Shown piece by piece: positions 20,995-33,200 of a DNA stretch of 64,000 nt. Below the pieces are notes generated by a model. It was given only the letters and a program-made list of their open reading frames with translations. It was not told where the DNA came from and made no database searches. Source of the DNA: Polytrichum commune (taxonomy: Eukaryota; Streptophyta; Polytrichopsida; Polytrichales; Polytrichaceae); assembly GCA_950295325.1 (NCBI GenBank), contig OX485804.1, positions 48,100,429-48,164,428 of the forward strand. The letters are read 5' to 3'. Every line of letters begins with the position of its first letter. Within the stretch, counting starts at the first letter, position 1. The position numbers and the translations under genes are program-made.

Positions 20995-23900
20995 ATGATG
21001 AGCTCCAGCTTGAATCATCGGCGGGGCGGGGGAGAGCCCGAATCCGCGGTGTACACATCGAAGCCGCAGAAACAATGGTCGGTGTCACGATCAGTGGAGT
21101 ACGTCCTTCGAGAGCAACGGTTCATGTTCGTGTTGGTAGGGATGGCCATAGCTTCGGTGTTTTTCTTGTTCCTTCGGCCCGAATTTCAGTTCACAAGAGC
21201 ACATTCGGAGGCATCAACGACGTTTCCGGGAGTGGTCGCGTACGAGTCCGACGAGGAAACCCTAGGATCCGTGAGGGCATTCGAGAGCGCGCCTTACAGG
21301 AATCAGCATTCGGCGATCGTGAGTCCGGGAGGGAAGATCCCGCTGGGGCTGCCGAGGAAGGGGTTGCGTGTGGTGGTGACCGGCGGGGCAGGTTTCGTTG
21401 GGAGCCATCTGGTGGATAAGTTGATTGCGAGGGGCGACAGTGTGATCGTGGTGGACAATTTCTTCACCGGAAGGAAGGAGAATGTTATGCATCACTTCGG
21501 TAACCCCCGGTTCGAGCTGATTCGACATGATGTCGTGGAGCCTCTTCTTTTGGAAGTGGATCATATTTACCATTTGGCGTGTCCGGCTTCACCCGTGCAC
21601 TACAAGTTCAACCCCATCAAGACCATCATATCCTCTCTTTGTTGATGAGGCAATTTGTTATTTCGTTGTGGTAGCGGCTTAATTGCGATCCTGAGCTGGC
21701 AGGATTTCTCTGTAGTAGTTGTCGAGATGCAGTGAGCCCCCATGACATTCTGCAATGCTGAACACATCATGCAGGCTTTTGTTAAAAGTAGCTCCGCGCT
21801 TTATATGACATCCTGTCTGCCATGCATGTGATCACTACGATCATTTACGTCAATTTTACGACTTCCATGGGCAACTTGTTACCGTGTAGTAGTGGTCCTG
21901 AGCTGGGAATGATTGTTTGGGGTAGTCGTGGAAATCCAGTGAGGCTTGTGATGTTTTGGAACTCTGAAAACATCACCCAGGATTCTTTTGAACAATGCGC
22001 CATCGCTTTATAGAACATCCTGTCTGCATTGCACGTGACTACTATGATCATTTATGTGAAGTTGATGACTTCCGCGGTCAAGTTTGAGGTCTCATTTGCA
22101 GAGTGTAGTTGAAGTGGTTAGCTCTTACATTGGCAGGAACAATATTTGCTGTGAATGTGCCCTGCAGGTTGAACGGAAGCGAAGGTTAGTAGTTGGATAA
22201 AAGGAAGGGTTCGTGTACCAGATACGTAGTTTATGCGTGTGTATGAGATCCACCCGCATATTTTAGTCTGGAAGAGATTGTGTTCGTCGAAGAGATGGAT
22301 CCCTGGTATCGGAGGTCATTATTAGAATGTCAAAATCAGGTTACTGAAAAAGGAAGTGGGGATGGTTTTCATGCTTGCATGTAATTATCTCATCGTGGTA
22401 GCTCCTTGACCTTGGGTTACAAGACCAATGTGGTTGGGACATTGAACATGCTCGGGCTTGCAAAGCGAGTTGGCGCACGGTTCTTGCTGACCAGTACCAG
22501 CGAGGTTTACGGCGATCCATTGGAACATCCCCAAAAAGGTATGCATGCATGTGCATGTAATTGCGACTCCATGTTGTAGATGTTGACTCTGGTGCTCTGA
22601 TATTTGGTCTGTCCTTTCTCTCATCTCGGTTCTCTGACATTTTGTGTGGTGTGTTGTTGGCGGTTGGCGAACAATTGTGATCATGTGGATGAGCAGAGTC
22701 GTACTGGGGAAATGTGAACCCTATCGGTAATTTCAGAAACCTGTATGCAGAAGCAGCACTCATGTTTTGGAAGTATTGCAAATGATGTTAATATAGTGGA
22801 GGAGTGACTGGATGTGAAGTGTTTTGAATCAGGCATAACTATTATCGAATTTTGATGCATTGGTATTGTTTGTGATAGAGAATCGTGCATATGGTTTGGT
22901 GGAGTTTGAATGCCGATTTTAGAAGCTGTAATTAGTTTGGAAGTGCGATGACTTGAATGAAGCACATTGTTGGTGTGATTACCAAGCAGGTGTTAGGAGC
23001 TGTTACGATGAAGGAAAGCGCACTGCTGAAACCTTGGCCATGGATTACCACAGAGGAGCAGATGTGCAGGTATTATTTGTTGTATTGTATTGTAATTTAA
23101 TTGTGAATATTTGAGAAACTGGAAATTGCACAGGATGATGGAATTGGAGCATGTGCACTAGCATCACCTTGAAGAATTTCCTCTTTATAGATGGTTGACA
23201 TGCAGACATTTTGATGAAGTATCTATGGCTAGAGGCTTTGGCACAGTTACTGTTATGTTATGTTTGGCTCTGCAGGTCCGAATTGCTCGTATTTTCAACA
23301 CGTATGGACCAAGGATGTGCATTGATGATGGCAGAGTTGTGAGCAACTTTGTTGCTCAGGTAAGCTGATGTGGGCAGGCTGGTTAAGTTTCATGTGCATG
23401 ACACCTTGTTGTAGCACCGTGTGTGCAAAGTGAGAGTGGGCTTATTACTCTACTATTTGTTGGCAATGGTAAACAGCTGGCATGACAATGGAAGTATTGT
23501 GCTAGCAGTGTAACAGTATAATTGCATTTGTGAACTTTTAGGCTTTGCGAAAGGAGCCTATGACTGTCTATGGTGATGGAAAGCAAACAAGGAGTTTCCA
23601 ATACGTCGCTGATTTGGTACAGTGCCTACTGAATTTATTTACCTGTGTATGTTGGTCTCTCAAACACACTTTGTAGGAGGCTTTTGTGATACGAGCCACT
23701 TTGGAATGTGTATATCTGCCTTGTTTGATGTGCTAATTTTGATGGAGATGACTGTGGATGTAAACTCTACTCAGAAGGATCTCAGTGGGATAAATGCTTC
23801 CATTTGAAACGTATATTCGTGTGGCTGTATCCTTGAAGCGGATGGCTTGAATGGCTGTGTGACCTTCCTGTAATGTGACACTAGAGCATTGTTAGGTTCT

Positions 23901-24568
23901 GCAGGCCTTCCCCTGGACCTGGTACAACACATGTTGTCTCATTGCATTTGGTTAAGGTGCAGTATGTCTTGGATTTGTAGGTTGATGGACTGGTGCGATT
24001 GATGGAGGGTGAGCATGTTGGACCGTTCAACTTGGGTAATCCAGGCGAATTCACGATGCTGGAGCTTGCAGAGGTTTGCACCTGTTGTTTGTGGTGTTTG
24101 TCTATTTTACCGCAAGGGCTTATGGACTGGAATTTGGAATTTGAAGTGTGAATATAACATGACTATGAGGCTCAAGCCTGTCGCAGAAATAGGAAAATGG
24201 TGTGTTGATGACCTGAGACTTGTTCATGACCCAAACTTGTTAAATAACACGGAGACATCCAATGAGATTTATGATCCTAAGCAACCATTTGATATGCTCT
24301 TAGCACCTTGGAGCACCTGGTTGTGGACTCATAATTGTTGTACATTGGTCAGGTGGTTAAGGAAGTCATTGATCCTGCTGCAAGAATAGAGTTCAAGGAA
24401 AACACATCCGACGACCCTCACAAGCGAAAGCCTGACATCTCAAAAGCGAAGGAGTTGCTTGGATGGGAGCCAAAGATTGCATTGAGGGACGGTCTTCCTC
24501 GTATGGTGGAAGATTTCCGGAAGCGTATCTTTGGCGACCGCAAGGAAAAGAATTCAGGTTCGGAGTAG
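20995..24568 (+). CDS. UXS: UDP-glucuronate decarboxylase (UDP-xylose synthase), complete right copy
   Basis: NAD-dependent short-chain dehydrogenase-like enzyme making UDP-xylose from UDP-glucuronate. Exons: 20995-21627, 22421-22538, 22697-22726, 22990-23069, 23276-23359, 23542-23616, 23981-24073, 24353-24568. They join in frame to 442 aa, close to plant type II UXS (about 440). ATG at 20995, with a second at 20998; the frame extends back to a TTG only. Features: transmembrane anchor (about 43-60, Golgi type II), GGAGFVGS at 130-137, TSTSEVYGD at 235-243 and catalytic YxxxK (Y266, K270). The C-terminus has [21 protein letters not shown]. Intron 1 is AT-AC U12 type; the other introns are GT-AG. 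Exon 3 is only 30 nt. Confidence 0.96.
21628..22420 (+). other. U12-type AT-AC intron 1 of right UXS copy
   Basis: Begins ATATCCTC, branch TCCTTGAC at 22403-22410, ends GGTTAC. The branch A lies 11 nt before the end. Splicing here joins ATC to AAG and restores the conserved KTIKTNVVG; no GT-AG choice does so. Confidence 0.85.
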
Positions 24569-25120
24569 GGGGTTAGGGAGGATAATTGTTTAGAGAATGT
24601 ACGTTAGCAGTGGAGTGTTTCTGTATTGCATAACAGCAGTTGAGGTAATGTTGACTGGCATGGCTGTTGAGCAAATAAGCAACCCACAGGAAAGAAAGTA
24701 GTCTAGGATTACAATCAGTTGCGGCTGAGACAGACATGTACAAAGGAATAATTCTTTTGTAACAGAGCATAGAGGGTATTGTAGATTGGACAGTCTTCTC
24801 CACTATCTTTGCATGAATTTTGTACTCTTTTAGCATGAAGCATGTTCTAAATTATGGTTGTTTGGAAGAGTGAGGTGGGGAGGAGTTTAGGATTGTGCTT
24901 GGGTTGAGGTGAAATCCAGGCTGGGATATCAACTTGGAAGTAGGATCAATCATGCATATGCAAGGCAAAAGTTTTCATCGGTGACGGAGCACCTATTTAT
25001 TTGTGTCCCCTTGGAGTTGGTCATTATCGTAAGGTAATTGACCCTAAGCAAATACCCTAGAACCAAATATCCTCTGCATACTAGGAGTGCATAACAACAG
25101 TCAAACACCAATACTCCCTC
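24569..25120 (+). other. UXS 3' UTR and downstream region
   Basis: AT-rich sequence after the TAG at 24566; no frame of note. The polyadenylation site was not determined; TTTTGTA-type motifs lie near 24820. Confidence 0.35.
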
Positions 25121-25134
25121 CCCTGCCCACACTA

Positions 25135-25400
25135 CAATTCATCGAATTTACATACTGTCACGACATATACCCGCAAACAACTATCTAGCACAAACAAACC
25201 AAATATGACCTAATCAACACAATACAAAATAACGGCTGGCAAGTAGTCCCCCTCATAGCCATATCCGCCGGGGTACAAGGCGTCGTACATGAACAATCCA
25301 TAAGAAAGCTTCATAAAATTAACGTCCCAAAATCCAGTACTAAAAAACTCATGAAAATACCATCAAGTACCTCACATACTCAATCCTCAACGAAAGATAA
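25135..25400 (+). pseudogene. Probable LINE ORF2 C-terminal fragment
   Basis: One frame reads ...YCHDIYPQTT, a stop, then KYDLINTIQNNGWQVVPLI...HEQSIRKLHKI..., resembling the C-terminal tail of plant LINE ORF2 proteins as I recall them. Short, isolated and with a stop, so a dead fragment. It could belong to the same family as the remnant at 16.7-18.5 kb. Confidence 0.4.
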
Positions 25401-25715
25401 TTAGATAATAGATAGGCACCTCCTCCCCCTTCCCCCCCTCAAAAGTATAACTGATAGCACTAGTTGATACCTATATTACACCAATAGAGCCCACCTCCTG
25501 AAAGGAAGGCAAAACATCTTATCATACATCCTAAGTAACTATGATCAATATAAGACTAACGAGCTCACGTGCACTCCAATTATAAACTTAATGGGTGTTT
25601 TCTTTTCTTTTCTTTATTGCAAAGCATGGACTCTTTGAACTTATTCTGAAGTTATATATATGAAGCTTATGCACGAATAACTGGTAGGTATGCACTATGT
25701 CTTTGTAGCTGGATC

Positions 25716-25945
25716 AATGAATGGGAAGAACTGACTGCTAGTTACAGATGATCCGGTTGAGTTTGAGAATGAACCGGTTGATGTTCAAGGCTTCAGGAAA
25801 ATTACCCATCATTTTAGAGAAATTTAGAGAATATACCTCAAACTAATAAAGAAAGACCAAAAGGTGTCAACATGTTATTGCTTGGACTTGGAAACACTAG
25901 GGGTCTCAACCGATTATGTTCAAAAAACTCCCCAGAGACTAAGGG
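25716..25945. mobile_element. MITE, diverged second copy of the 16025-16242 family
   Basis: Aligns end to end with 16025-16242 (GGTTGAGTTTGAGAATGAACC; GGACTTGGAAACACTAGGGG; CCGATTATGTTCAAAAA), but the terminal GATTGGGGAGA has decayed. Confidence 0.7.
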
Positions 25946-26019
25946 CCCGTGACCTTTTCATTTCAAGCACTCTCATTGGTGGAAAAGACAGAGCCAGTCC
26001 AAGTTTGCTTCACACTATG

Positions 26020-26310
26020 CTTGAGGGACCAACGGAATAAGTGAATGCAAGATGGATGCAAAGTCTACATGGATTCGTACATGACATCAAATGAATTGTG
26101 TTTCATGGTCACTTGGACTATTTTCAAAAGCCACCTCTTGAAGGTGGGCCTAACACAAAACCGGGAAACCATGGCACTCTGAAATCTCATAACCATTGGT
26201 TTATTGAAATTTTAATCATGTGTGAGGACCTCGCATGAATAGATCTTCATTGAAATAGCAATTGGTTGAGGGCCTGGTCACATATGACTTCACACTATAA
26301 TTGAGGGCCT
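26020..26310. repeat. Dispersed repeat, second copy of 13020-13330
   Basis: Collinear with 13020-13330, sharing AGGTGGGCCTAACACAAAACC and CTTCACACTA blocks. Confidence 0.5.
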
Positions 26311-26453
26311 TCGACCACACTACATGATTTTGGAAGTGTCTTGGGACGGCCTTTGGACACTCATAGTTTCATAGTCACAACTCTTGGCTTGTGTGTGAAG
26401 TGGGCTTGAGCTTGATGGGTGAGTAACTCCTCAACAATATTGCTATGTGGAGA

Positions 26454-26851
26454 CTACACTAAATATTGTATTTAGTGTCACCAATTCATTATGTCTTGCT
26501 CAATACTAAATGTAAACCGCATGTGTAGTGTCACCAACACTAAATGTAAACCTAACATTATTTGTCGTTTCTTGTAAGTTTTTTTGGGCATTATAGATTT
26601 ACAATGTTGCAAATAATGTCACTTACAAAGTGATTCCTCATCCAAATTTTCATCACCCATGAAAACATTTCATTACAAAACTTTGAGGATGCATAATACA
26701 CCAAACTTCGTTTCAATAATTGGCATTTGAATGAACTAAAAGTAAGTTGGGATGATAGTACTTGTAAAATTATTCCTACAAAGCGTCCCTTAGAAAAGTT
26801 ACCACAATGACATAAACTACCATATGACACTAAATACAATAGTTAGTGTAG
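26454..26851 (+). mobile_element. MITE family X, copy 2
   Basis: 398 bp from CTACACTAAATATTGTATTT to ...ATAGTTAGTGTAG. The ends are inverted (CTACACTAA / TTAGTGTAG). Shares CAACACTAAATGTAA and TTTACAATGTTGCAA with copies 1 and 3. Confidence 0.8.
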
Positions 26852-27294
26852 AATATGCGGTAAATATGGAATCTACAATAGATGTAGACGTCAATAGGCC
26901 TTTTCAAAATTGGAATATACAAAAGATCTTACAGAAGGTAGCCTGAGCCCTTTGGGACATTGCCTAAACCCTAAACCCTAAGTTACAAGCTCAAATTTGT
27001 GTCGGACAAATGTGAGAAACTACTTAACTTAGTGCAATGCAATACACTCGAGAGGATCACCATGCACCACTTTCCACCTCTATATACAACATAGTATGTC
27101 TCCCATTTGATTATTGCAACGCCTACAATGCTCCAACGAGACCACTTGGCAATTGCCGACCGCTAGATGTAGATAGTTGACCCACCTTCCACATGCGAGA
27201 TTCAGCAAAACCGAGGGCGGGGGTTTCGGGGATCAGGCAAAACCCTAAAACTCCCATTATTCCAAGCCGACAACGCACCATGAAGCTTGCTTGC

Positions 27295-30200
27295 CTAGGG
27301 GCTAGGATGACGTGGGAAATTGGAGTCTCCATTCCGCATGGTTTGGTCCGGGGTGAGCAAAATCCCCACAACTTCGTCGTTGGGGAATAAGCCCCCGGTG
27401 ATGCTATGGGCGGCTGAAAATAGAAACACAAACATAACCGTGGCCGCTGATAAGAAGGCTAGCCCCACCGCAAGCACTTCCGCAAATGCGGAGTGGGAAG
27501 CTCTTGAATATGCCATGGTGGCCATGGCCACCGCACCCATGGGGAACGTGTACGCCCACCATGCCAAGGAAAATCTGCACATGAATCAACCACCGGAAGC
27601 TTGAGAGATCATGGGATCGTGTTTGGAAAAAAGTAATGGTGGATTGCATCAATTTTTTTTGACAATGATGTAAACCTCATCTGATTCAAATGGTTTCCTC
27701 TCGATGCCACCCTCTCTCCAAGCATGTTGTTGTTGTTGTTGTTGTTATTGTGAAATAACAAATGGAAAACATTCAGAAGGGAAGTGGACATCATCGCAAT
27801 TCTCTGAGATTCTTATATCATGCGCATTGATTCAATCGCACGAAACTTACAACATTGAACCAGTGCCTACCAGACACAGGGTTTGCATTTCTTTATTTTA
27901 TGGTTGCCTGACGTAAAAGGTTGAAGTATGAGTTGAATCGATGTTGAATCAATCAGTAGTACAAAATGATATTAAACCTCCAAAAGAAGTGCATGTACTA
28001 ACCCTGACTTGCATTTTGAGATGATGGGTTGTAAAAGTTACCTCACTCCTCGAAAAAGCAAAGCTGCTCTAGATATCTGCAATTGTAAACCCAACCCGAT
28101 ATTTTTTTAATAGTGGGAAAAATCAAAGACCTTTTTATATTCTCTTGACAGTCAGTCCATTTTTATGGAACTATAAGGATACTCTCATCACATGAAACCT
28201 CTAGATTCATATATCATCAACACTGATTGCCCATTGAATCAATCACATTAAAGTACAAAAAAGTTTAGTCAATGCCTACTAAAAAATATAGGGCTGCAAG
28301 TTTAATCTTCTGTTTCAATATTTTATAGTTGCAAGACCTAAAAAGGCTGCATTATGAGTTGAATCAATGTTAAATTGATCAATAGCTAGATTGTTGAGGT
28401 ACCATTGAAAAGATATCAATACTGACTACATCAACATTAAATGCTGGACATTTACATTTTGAGATGCTTTTGGAATCCTGTTTGGGCCTCTCATACATAC
28501 AAGACTTTGAAAATTGTACAACGCAAAAATTTAAATTGTTGGTGTGACTTTTTGGTAGATACTGATAGCTTGTTGCCTTCCAAGGTTATTCATCTTGACA
28601 CTTGGACACAAAGTAACTTGGAAAGAGTTTGATCAAGATTTCATATCATCAATGTAGAAGTAGAGAATACACAATTAGTATGAACATGCTAAAAGCGTTG
28701 AAGGGTTAAGTTGCTCACCAAGAGGAGGTACAAGAACAAGCCCACAAATGTGAGGAATTTAGAGAATTGGTCAGTTCCACCATTAATTTCTATCCAAGCT
28801 GTGGCGGCTGTGCTTGGAGGCGCTACAAAGAGAAAAAGCACTGGGTGAAGTTGGGTGTGGAGCACTGTGTTGGATGGTAACCTTATGTAGATAGTCAGAA
28901 ACACGACTGTTTGGTGCAACAACCTGGAACAATCATAGCCGAAAATTCTCATATTAGTTTAGGGGTATTAAAACACCCGCTGGAACACAATATAAGGTCA
29001 CATATAATCTGTGGACCTTAAAATTACAGATTTCACAAAGTGAGTAGTGTTATAATTTTACAAATTCTTCAGAATGTTTTGAGAATTTACGTATAACTTA
29101 TAGTCCCCTTGATTTGTTGCACATGGCATGAGCAAAACATATATATAGTGTATCCCTCCAACCACAATAGAATCTGCCCAAGAATCTTCCTTATACATCT
29201 AAATGGCAACTCTCCCATTTACATCACTTGCTTCAAAACTACTAATGAATATATTGATGAGTCCTTATTTCACAAAGAGTAGGAGCAGTATGCTTGGAGA
29301 GAGGCTACATTGAGAGGAATCCCTTACATCATTATCTCTGAATTATAGAAGGTGATTTTACACTTTCTAATGTTCATGTTTTTAGTACTTAGAACCAATT
29401 CTTTTGAACCAGGGGTGGTTTACATTTATAGATGAATATTCACTTATAAGAAAACATATGAAATTTGAGTATTGAGCATCCCAGGAGCTAAAAATTGATA
29501 TGCCCAAAAGTATATCAAGAACCTGACGACATCAAAAGATGCATGAACAACGTGTATGAATGAGCTGAGCTTCTTTTGGTCCCCAATAAATTGGGGTGTG
29601 GGTTTAGGGTCAACTACGTCTCAAGCCCAGATAGGTAGCTATGGCCAATTACACCTCTACCTAAGTTAGTCTGCCACCTTCGACCTTGTAGTCTTCAAGC
29701 AAACCACTCCATTGACCCTTAGAGGAGTAAACATCCCAAAATGGAACTCGCAACTTCAAATGGATAGATCTTGCTAAAAGATGAGGCGTTCATATCTCAC
29801 AAAATATTTGAACAGTTCTACCACTTGGTGAACATGCAAGGTTCATGAATTTCCATCGTGTAGTAAAATCTTTATAATTTAAGCCAAAATATATCATGTT
29901 TCTCATCAAAACAGGAAGATATATGTTTAGATAAAAAAATTAATTCAGTATGGGAGGATCAAAAGTATGGGTTTGGATATGAATGGTATGGATGTGATCC
30001 TTTGATGATGATGCCTCGCAACTTTTCTTTTGCGATAATCATTCCTCCAAAATGACCTTTGAAAGCATGCTTTTATAACACATATTAAAATGTTCCAATT
30101 GCCCAAGGCCCTTGTCTTTTAAGGGTTAAAGATAGTGGACCCACCCCACCGAAAAGAAGAACATGCTGAGGTCTTTCCACCCCGCCATCGCAAATGCCGT

Positions 30201-33200
30201 TGCACCAATGAAGTTGCCGATGACCGAAATTTGTGTGGTTGGGTTGGCAATGGCGCTAAGTTGCCGGTTGCAACCACCCATCAGCCAATGCCCGTAAAAG
30301 TGAATCTCGATAAGTAGCACTGGCACTGCAAACACCCCATCAATTTCGATTGCTCAAAACACACACACACACACATTGCTTATATTTTTCACATTTCAAT
30401 AGCACTTCAAAATTTCTCATGAAGTTGGCCTTGCTAAAACGTTGTAAAGCATATGCATTAGTTTGGAGCTTCTTTCATGCTCTAAGCATTTTTAACACTA
30501 CAGAATTCTAGTAAAAACTATATATTTTCTTAGAAGTGAAAGACAATACCTAGTGGGTCTAGATGATGACCCCTGCTTTAGAAAAAAATGGTTCTGATGA
30601 ATGCTAGTAACGACATTGATAAGTGTAAAATTACCTTTTCTAATTCAGACACAAATGGTATCAATGGATATTGGTGAATGTCTTTCAAGCATATTTATTT
30701 GTGAAATAAAAAATTATCAATTCATTAGAAGCATTAGAAATGGTTTACCACTAAAAATGAAGGCGCCCACAACGTTGAGCGTCTTATCCCCGCCATCATT
30801 CACCAATGCTGGCGTCCCAAGAAGCAAGAGGAGGGCAGCTAGAAATGGCCCTATGAAGAAATTCGAACGCACCGGGTGCACAAATTCCCGGTATACAGCC
30901 TGCAACAGGGAAGCGAAACCCATCTCAAAACTGCGAGTGGCCAAATCTTTATGTAGCTTATGATTCATTTGACATTGATTCAACTTACAGTTTATACTCT
31001 TAGATTTGCAACTCTCAAACTTGAAAACGAACGATTAAAGTTGCAAGATCCTGTTTGAAAGACATTGATTCAGTGTTGTAGATTGATGTGTTTGAATCAA
31101 TGTGAAATCAGTGTGGTTTACATCCCCTCCTTCAGGGTTTATTATCTTTACAATGCTAATTCAACATTAGCTAACAACTCATTCGACATTGAATTGACTC
31201 AAATTTTCATCCTTTTAGATTTTGCAACTAACACATCTAGAAACATCAGATTAAAATTGCAGACCTGTGTTTGATAAGCATTGACTCAATGGTGCAGGTT
31301 GCCATGTAAAATCCAATGTCATTTACTTCGAGTGAGATTGGCTCATCCATGAGATTGATTTACATGGAGGTACTTCACAAGAAAAGATGTTGGTGGCTTT
31401 GGAGTTACCTTGGGCCAGTAGCAAGCTTTCAGGCCATAAAGAATTGAGGCCACTACTAGGACGACAATTCCTGCGACCCAAATCACGGCACCAATCGTTG
31501 CAGGAACGTGAATAATCCGAATTGGCATGTGAGTTGCGAGGGCTTTCCACACAATGGACTGGCTGCCAATCCCCATGGGCACTCCAAAAATATTCGCAGG
31601 CAAGCGAAGGAGAAATGGCCATCGCTTGTCGAGCGGAAACATCGAATCTCGTTCATCCTACATGTCAAAATTGGAGAACAAGACCATGTAATTTTAGTAG
31701 AACATCACGTCGCAATCTTATACGATAGATAGAAGATAGATAGATAAGAACACTGGAAGCAACGAGTATGAATGAAGAGTCTCTCGCTTGCGGGCTACTG
31801 CCACCTTTCCATGGGGACCTTTAAAGAAGGACTACAGCATAGAAACATATGTCAGTTCTTGAAGATTGTAATATATATCAAATTAAGAGCCAGTTTACAT
31901 TATAACCAAGGGCCATGACCATGAGTTTGTGTCCTATAGTAACATCACGATTAAATGTAGACATATATTAAAGTTCTGTGTGTTGCCAATTCAGGTGAGG
32001 TGTTCAATGCTCTGATTTTTATAGTTTTTGGCATCCCACCCTTTCCTTCTTCTGGATTCATATTTGATTCATGAATTTCAATGTTTCAAATCGGTGTGGC
32101 AGGTAGGTTAAGAAGAATAATCAAGATCACCTTCATACGATCGAGTTCCATCCCATCCATGCGGTTGATGTATGCCTCAGAGTAATGAGTCATGTCACCG
32201 CCTTCATCGAGGTTGTAACGGCGGTGGAACTCCTGGTACTGATCCGCATCCAAATTGCTCTGATCTCGCGACGGAGGACGTCTGTGCAACCCTGCTTCGT
32301 GATGACGAGCACTTCCTGCTTGCAATTTCAAGTTCAATTTCAATGTCTCCCAACAACTCAAAGTGCAAACCTTCAAACCTTTTCAGGGGTGGCAACTATA
32401 TGTAGCACCGGCCAGCAGTAAGGGTGATCATCGTGTTTACAGCAACTCCTATGGTCACTGTAAATTGGTTCTCTCCAAAGTCGGCTTCCAAAGGTTTTTT
32501 GGGCCAATGGCGCAAGCTCATCTCACATGAATCTTCATTTCCCACCAATTATTGAGCGAGAGAGAGACGACCTTCTGAAATCCACTGGCCCTCAAGAATT
32601 GAGGGTGGGAAGGGGTTTAGAGGATTGACTCTTTGTCAATAATTGGTGGGCAGTAAGGATATAAAAGAAACATGTAAGCTTTGTGGGTGAAATGAGCTGA
32701 TTATTGAGAGTGCATCATTTAATAGTGACGGTAGTAGTTGCTCTTGGAACCTAGTTTGGAGCTGCTAAAATATCATCTATAAGCAGAAGCACTTTAAAGT
32801 TAGGTATTATAAATCTTCTGCTTTTGTACTATAAAACATCATTTTTAGTACTATAGATTCTAAGAATTGATGTGATTTTTATAAGAAGTGAAAGAAAATG
32901 AGATGCCTACTAGCCTGGGGTCTGGATAGTGACCATATGATACCTTGTCCTAGAACACAGATACATAACATAGATGCAAAGCAGATTCACAATGCACGAT
33001 GCAATGTCTCAATGTTGTGTAGTACACTAACATCACCAAGAATAACCGTGTTGCATTGATTAAGTTCTGTGTATCGCATATTCAAATGAGGTGTTCAATA
33101 ACTCTACTTGTTGAAGTACTTGGAATCATATTCTTTTTCTTCTTCAATAGAAAGTTCTTGGATTCTCTTTGTTGCTTCTAAAAACATAGACATGTGAAAG

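Larger units (their letters stand above)
20503..23511. repeat. Right arm of large inverted duplication (UXS palindrome)
   Basis: Reverse complement of 1-3006. Starts at CACGTG (20503-20508) and matches to 23511, where the left window edge stops the comparison; the real arm may extend further, possibly over the whole gene. The spacer between arms is about 17.5 kb. Confidence 0.95.

Noticed and set aside
20940-21419. 159-codon frame overlapping UXS exon 1
   Set aside because: A shadow of the UXS exon in another frame; present in both arms only because the DNA is duplicated.
21628-21645. UXS exon 1 continuing to a stop (ISSLC)
   Set aside because: This is intron read-through; the U12 intron begins at 21628.
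26961-26985. Telomere-like CCCTAAACCCTAA
   Set aside because: Only about two units; common as a telobox or by chance, not an interstitial telomere.
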